From NCBI GenBank assembly GCA_022316685.1, contig JAKJHU010001064.1:31012-95011 (forward strand): DNA of 64,000 nucleotides, in the 5' to 3' direction. Source of the DNA: Progne subis subis. Lineage: Eukaryota; Chordata; Aves; Passeriformes; Hirundinidae. Below the pieces are notes generated by a model. It was given only the letters and a program-made list of their open reading frames with translations, was not told where the DNA came from and ran no database searches. The position numbers were made by a program, and so were the translations under genes. Of the stretch, positions 59,362 to 64,000 are shown piece after piece; the stretch's first letter is position 1, and each line of letters starts with the position of its first letter.

Positions 59362-60016
59362 TGATATGGGGAACATTAATGGATAGGAAAATGCAAGATT
59401 TGAGAGCAGCTTTTGGTGATTTTATAAGTAAAAAACCAGGTTGTACTGAGAACACATAGAAGATTAGCTAATAAACTTGACTGCTAGGTAGTTATTAGGC
59501 CCAAGTCCAATAGGTAAGATATAAAATGTTGAAACTTAGCAAAGCAGGATTTTGGTATTTGTCAAAAATCAATAAAGCAGAACTTGGTGGCTTGGGAGCC
59601 AGCAAGAACCAGGCATGGTTTGGCCAGGACCAACTGACATGGGAACTAGCCAAATCCCTCCTGTGCCTGCCCAGAAGGAGGGGTCAAGAAGAGGATATTG
59701 GGAGGAAGACTAGTTACTTCATCAGAAGATGCCAACCCACGACCACCAGAGGGGACTCTGCAGCTGCAGAAAGATCTTCTAGCTAATTGTAATATGAAGC
59801 AAGGCTAGGCGGAGCTAGGTAATGAATATGTATAGGTGTATTGTGAAATTTAATGCATATACTTCAAATGCATAATACCTCAAAAGATAAATAAGTGAGA
59901 GAAAGTCACCAGAGCAAGCATGGTTTGGAGGAAATGTCCCCCCGTGTGTCCCAGCTGGAAATAAAACATACCTGCTTTAGAATTTTCTCATTGTAAAGTT
60001 CCTGTTCTACCCTTCA
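59362..60016 (+). mobile_element. ERV-B 5' LTR
   Basis: About 655 bp from TGATATGGGGAACATTAATG to CTACCCTTCA, with an AATAAAACATACC signal near 59960. Closer to the ERV-A 5' LTR than to its 3' LTR, as expected for a duplicated 5' LTR. Confidence 0.85.
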
Positions 60017-61380
60017 CTTGTTGACCACCAAGGGACTTCTTTGTCTGGCTGCAGAAGCTCCCGTGGGTGGACACTCCAAGGCGCCCAGATCTTTTCCAGG
60101 GGGAACTCTGCTCCCTGGCCGCTCCTGCAGGGGCAAACAAAGCCCTTGCACGTGTCAGAGAAGGTATATTTAATTGACTTTTAAGGGAGGGCACTCAAGG
60201 TAAACCAATAAGCTGGAGATGTCTGCACAAGGTTAAGTATCTGTCAGAGACATCTGGTAGAGTAATTTTGGAAATATGGAAAAAGGGGATTTCTGGTGAC
60301 CACACTGGGTGACTGCTGGCAGGTGGGGTAATCTGAGCAGAAACCAAGATATTATAAGTATTATTTATTACTTGGTTGCTATACCATAAATATCCTGTAT
60401 AAATTGTGTTTGTTGTAAGATTCTATTAATTAGTGATTGGAAAAAGGCTTTCTGTAAGATGATTTATGTAAGGTGATTTATGTGGGATGAAAAGCCAGTG
60501 ATATTCTGTGTGGGATATGTGGTTTTGATGTAGTGCCTTTGAAAGGATTTTTGGAGTTTTTGCAATAGCTGTATTCATTTGTGTGGAAACACTCCTCTCT
60601 TGTGACAACCAACTATAACTGCAATTGAGTTACTGTTCCTGTATTTGTGTGATTGCTAAGTTTGAACATTTGATTGTGTGAGTGAGATGTGCCAGCAGAC
60701 ACAGAGTGAGTGCAGAGCCCCGATCTGCGTTTCCTTCCCTGGGCGACCGGAACGGCCAGAGACAGGCAAAGCGTGGGAATACAGAGGGAGCACAGGAGAG
60801 TGTGCAGTGTCTGAGCGTGCTGTGCCTGAGTGTGTGGTGATTACTGTGTGTTTTATTGTGTTTTAACTGTGGCTAGATGAGTGGAGAGAACTCTTCTTCC
60901 TCAGTGGTTTGGACTTGACTTGTGGGAGTATGTGAATTGAGCACATTGCTGGGTAAAAAACCAAAACAAACAAATAAACAAACAGGTTTTATAAGAAGGG
61001 GTATAAGACCTCTGCAGGAAGGCTGGTAGCCTTGCATTGGGAGCAACCTGCAGTAGATGATCTGGATCTTCCAAGAGAGAGGAATTGGATACATTGTTTT
61101 TGTGGAAATTTCAGGACAATTAACTTGTTGAGAGAGTGGCATCCCATGTGGGTGCTAATATAGTGTAAGATTTGTACAAGGTGTTGGTATTATTTTTTGC
61201 AAGGCAACAGAGTGTATGTACTTGGGTGTGAGCAAGAACAACACCTTAGGCAAGTGGATTTGGAACCCGAGATCTTAAAGTTTTTGTGTAGAAAGTCACA
61301 TTTAGAACCTGAAACTGGAGGATTCCACCTGCAGATCCACTGGTTATAAAAATGAAGCTGGGAAAAGAGGCAGAGAAGGT
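60017..61380 (+). pseudogene. ERV-B leader and gag-like scrap
   Basis: Counterpart of 38631-39963. The same short start is followed by stops and no gag domains. Small indels differ from A (for example an AAACAAACAAATAAAC expansion near 60960). Confidence 0.5.
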
Positions 61381-62330
61381 GAAACTCATGGTGGCTACGA
61401 GACCAACATACTCAGTTTTAAATAAAGCTTTACTGCCAGTGGGGAATGACTATGTTATAGTGAAGGGGTGTCCTGGTTTAGGGCAAATTTGGGAGGAAAC
61501 TTCCAAATAGGGTCCCTCTGGGACGGAAACCCAAATGGCCCCAGCCCCAACTAGTCTGGGAAAAAAAATCTCCTTAGAGAAAAGAGGAAAAAACTATTTA
61601 TTTAACAAAGTGCCCACAAGCATAAAAAATGAATAATATGAAACAATAAAACCTCTCACCACTCTGAAGAGAGAGGGCAAAATTGAGGAAGTCCTTTCTG
61701 TGAGTTGTAGCTCAGCTCATTCTGTCTTCATCAGTCCCTCTGATGCTGGAAAATGCCATCCTGGGCCCGGTGGGGCGAAGGTGCTGAGCTCCTGGTGCTC
61801 ATCTAGGTTTTCAGCCCAGAGCAGGTTTAAACAGTCCCAAGAAAAAGGAAAAAACAGTCCAGGGAACTTCTCTGCCTCTAAAGCTAGCTAAAACTAACTA
61901 AAAGCAGAGGAGAACTCTGTCCCGCTGTCTGTCTGTGCTTCAGACAAACACAGTCCAGGAGCCGGAATGCAGAGGAGTGAGTGCAGTTTCTGAAAACAAA
62001 CTCGGCCCTTCTCTGTCTCCCCGGTTCACTCTCAGAACCAGGCTTAAAGGCACAGAACACAATATCCAACTCAGACAGAACAGACGACTGGGGATACAAG
62101 CATCATAAAGTCACCCTAGGACAAGGGGGCAACTGGCCAATCTAAAATAGCACATTTTTGTAAGCTTTTAAAATATAAATATGGAAAACAATGGGGCATC
62201 CATAAGTTTTTATCCATGCCTAAATTCCCAGAATCATTCCTAGGGAGAGATTTATAAGAAAAATTATAAGCAACCATTTATTTAAGATTGTGGAAATTAC
62301 TTTGGAGGTAAATGATCAAAAATAGGTGGC
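61381..62330 (+). pseudogene. ERV-B protease remnant, split by an LTR
   Basis: Halves at about 61381-61468 and 62124-62330. The active-site Asp codon is GCT (Ala) at 61394-61396 and the following Gly position is Arg, so both key residues are lost here, whereas ERV-A keeps the Asp. Confidence 0.68.
61469..62123 (+). mobile_element. Solo LTR (655 bp) in ERV-B protease
   Basis: Same insertion as 37852-38506: TGTCCTGGTTTAGGGCAAAT to CACCCTAGGACA, with AGGGG on both flanks. Confidence 0.88.
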
Positions 62331-63568
62331 CAAGAGTATGGGCTTCCAATACACCAGGAGAGGAAAAAATGCACCCCCAATACAATTCAAACCTAAGGAT
62401 GGGAAACAACTAGTTAGAATCAAAGAGTATCCCCTGGGAAAAGAGAATAGGGAAAGAATTAACCTGATAATTGAAAACTCCTTACAGTTGGGGTTTGCTA
62501 AAGGCATGTCAGTCCAATTTCAACACTCCTACCTCTCCAAAAACCTGATGGGCCATATCGAGTCGTACAGGATTTACGAGCTGTCAACAAGATAACTGAG
62601 GATCTTTACCCGTAGTGGCAAAGCCATACACCTTGTTAACGTGTTTAACACCAGAGTTAACTTGGTTTACTGTTCAATTTAAAGGATGCCTTCTTTTGCT
62701 GCCCTCTCCATGAAGCCAGACAGAAAATTTTTGCATTTGAATAGGAAAACTCAGCTCACATGAACAGTGCTTCTGCAGAGGTTCAAAAATTCACCCAGCT
62801 TGTTCAGAGAACAACTTGCAAAACACTTAGAATCCTGGGAAGCAGCACCAGGAGAAGGGAAATTGTTGCAGTATGTAGATGACATCCTAATAACTACTCC
62901 GACAGAAGAGGGGTGTGTGGCCTGGACAGTAAGCCTTTTAAATTTCCTGGGGCTTTAGGGGTACAGAGTATGAAAGAAAAAGGCTCAAGTGGTAAAGCAG
63001 AAGAAGGTGATTTACCTGGGTTATGAGGTCAGTGCTGGACAACAGACTTTGGAAAAAGAGCACACAGAGGTAATATGCCAAACCCTGAAACCCCAGACAA
63101 TAAAGGAACGGGGAAACCTTTTGGGAATGATGGGGTGATGCAGATTATGGATCTACAATTACAGACTGTTTGTGAAACCTCTGTATGTGCTCACTGCAAA
63201 CTGAAACAAAGACCTCCAGTGGACAAAGGAAGCCATGCGGGCCTTTGAACAGCTAAAGGAAGCTCTCATGTCAGCTCCAGCTCTGGAACTTCCAGATGAG
63301 TAAACCATTCTTTCTCTTTTCCCATGAGAAACAGGGGATTGCCCTGGGAATAGTGGCACAGGGCCTGGGCCCATATCGAAGGGCAGTTGCTTACTTTTCT
63401 AAGCAGCTGGATGCAGCGGCCAGAGGACAGCCAGGTTGCCTTAGAGCTGTGGCAGCTGTGGTGCTGAACATCCAAGAAGCACGCAAGTTCACCTTGGGCC
63501 AGAAAATGACTGTGCTAGTGTCTCACACAGTGTCTGCAGTGTTGGAAGTAAAGGGTGGCAAGTGGCTT
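62331..63568 (+). pseudogene. ERV-B reverse transcriptase remnant
   Basis: The RT start (KQLVRIKEYPLGKENRERIN) is at 62326-62595, YVDD (LQYVDDILITTPTEEG) at 62767-62958, and the thumb/connection part at 63296-63568. A TAG replaces the Trp codon of the FEWEN motif near 62742, and a TAA occurs at about 63301 where A reads on. Broken in several frames. Confidence 0.85.
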
Positions 63569-64000
63569 TCCCTGTGGGATTGCCTGGCTCTTTCCTGCTC
63601 CAAGATCAGGGTGAATAAAACTCAGAAGACATTCTTTTTGAAGTCTCACTCTGAAATTTATTATCCTTATCTATTACAAACACACGAGATGTGAGCTCTC
63701 TCTAACAAGTGGAGAAAGGGAGCTAAAATGGGGTCTATTCAAGGCTATTTAAGTCTCAATTATCCAATAAGCAGTTGACATCTGTGTTATTTGTTGTAAT
63801 GCATTATTTGGTTTATATTTGTAATGTCTTTTCTGTCTGTCCCTGCCCAGCAGTGCCCATCCCCGTCACTGAGACGTAACCTAATCCTGTTTCCTCCCAC
63901 TGAACACTGTTTGGGTGATGCCTCTGGGTCTTGCCTATGGGCCCTGTCCCTGGGGGAAAAAGCCACGGCAAGGGAGGGGCCAGCTCTCTCTGGCATCAGC
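63569..64000 (+). mobile_element. Start of nested LTR, then sequence not shared with A
   Basis: TGTGGGATTGCCTGGCTC to about 63790 matches the nested LTR at 36396-36180. Beyond that the two copies part, and 63800-64000 has no counterpart that I can find in the window. Confidence 0.5.

Larger units (their letters stand above)
55573..63790 (-). repeat. Inverted duplication block B (partner of A)
   Basis: Reverse complement of 36190-43088 with extra DNA. Identity is high in the ERV part: the 63296-63694 frame differs from its partner at only a few residues over about 128. The two blocks face each other across about 12.5 kb that contains X2. Confidence 0.88.
59362..63790 (+). mobile_element. ERV-B: inverted copy of the 5' half of ERV-A
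   Basis: Plus-strand provirus part: 5' LTR, leader/gag scrap, protease split by a 655-bp LTR, reverse transcriptase, start of the nested 428-bp LTR. RNase H, integrase, env and the 3' LTR are not in the window. It is defective, sharing ERV-A's gag deletion and LTR insertion and adding its own stop codons. Confidence 0.85.

Overview
The window looks like nuclear DNA of a songbird (passerine). The signs are CR1-type LINE fragments, avian-style gammaretroviral ERVs and solo LTRs, a PIM1-like kinase of the kind expanded in finches, and avian family-14 (gamma-c type) olfactory receptors. GC-rich, minisatellite-rich spacers and (ACTGGG)n blocks also fit. Conserved protein-coding content is low: one intact olfactory receptor and one nearly complete PIM1-like kinase. 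Everything else is pseudogene, retroelement, satellite or spacer in which I recognise no gene.

Layout. 0-9 kb: a 51-bp minisatellite, then two head-to-tail PIM1-like kinase copies on the minus strand. The downstream copy is a wreck with exon 2 fused to the end of exon 4. The upstream copy has all core exons but carries a one-base frameshift late in exon 5, and its promoter side is a CpG island. 9.1-11.7 kb: a frame-broken CR1 LINE. 14-17.2 kb: a CR1 scrap, a ~150-bp tandem repeat, an (ACTGGG)n block, then a striking CpG-rich promoter-like segment with several ZNF143/THAP11-like sites. 19 kb: an LTR-like sequence.

20.8-64 kb is built from two large duplications. Direct copies X1 (about 20.8-29.9 kb) and X2 (about 44.7-54.4 kb) each hold an olfactory receptor (intact in X1, dead in X2), a twice-repeated ~0.8-kb segment, a ~188-bp satellite and ~38-bp minisatellite arrays in both orientations. 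Inverted copies A (about 36.2-43.1 kb) and B (about 55.6-63.8 kb) share a gag-deleted gammaretrovirus-like ERV carrying the same 655-bp solo LTR inside its protease, a CR1 fragment and a minisatellite array. They flank X2 as the spacer of a palindrome-like structure. Solo LTRs with clean target-site duplications occur in only one copy of the X pair, while others are shared by both A and B, so insertions and duplications can be ordered in time.

I found no tRNA, rRNA, CRISPR or bacterial-type operon. All coordinates of degenerate repeats and of the ERV remnants are approximate, and family names were assigned by reading, not by search.
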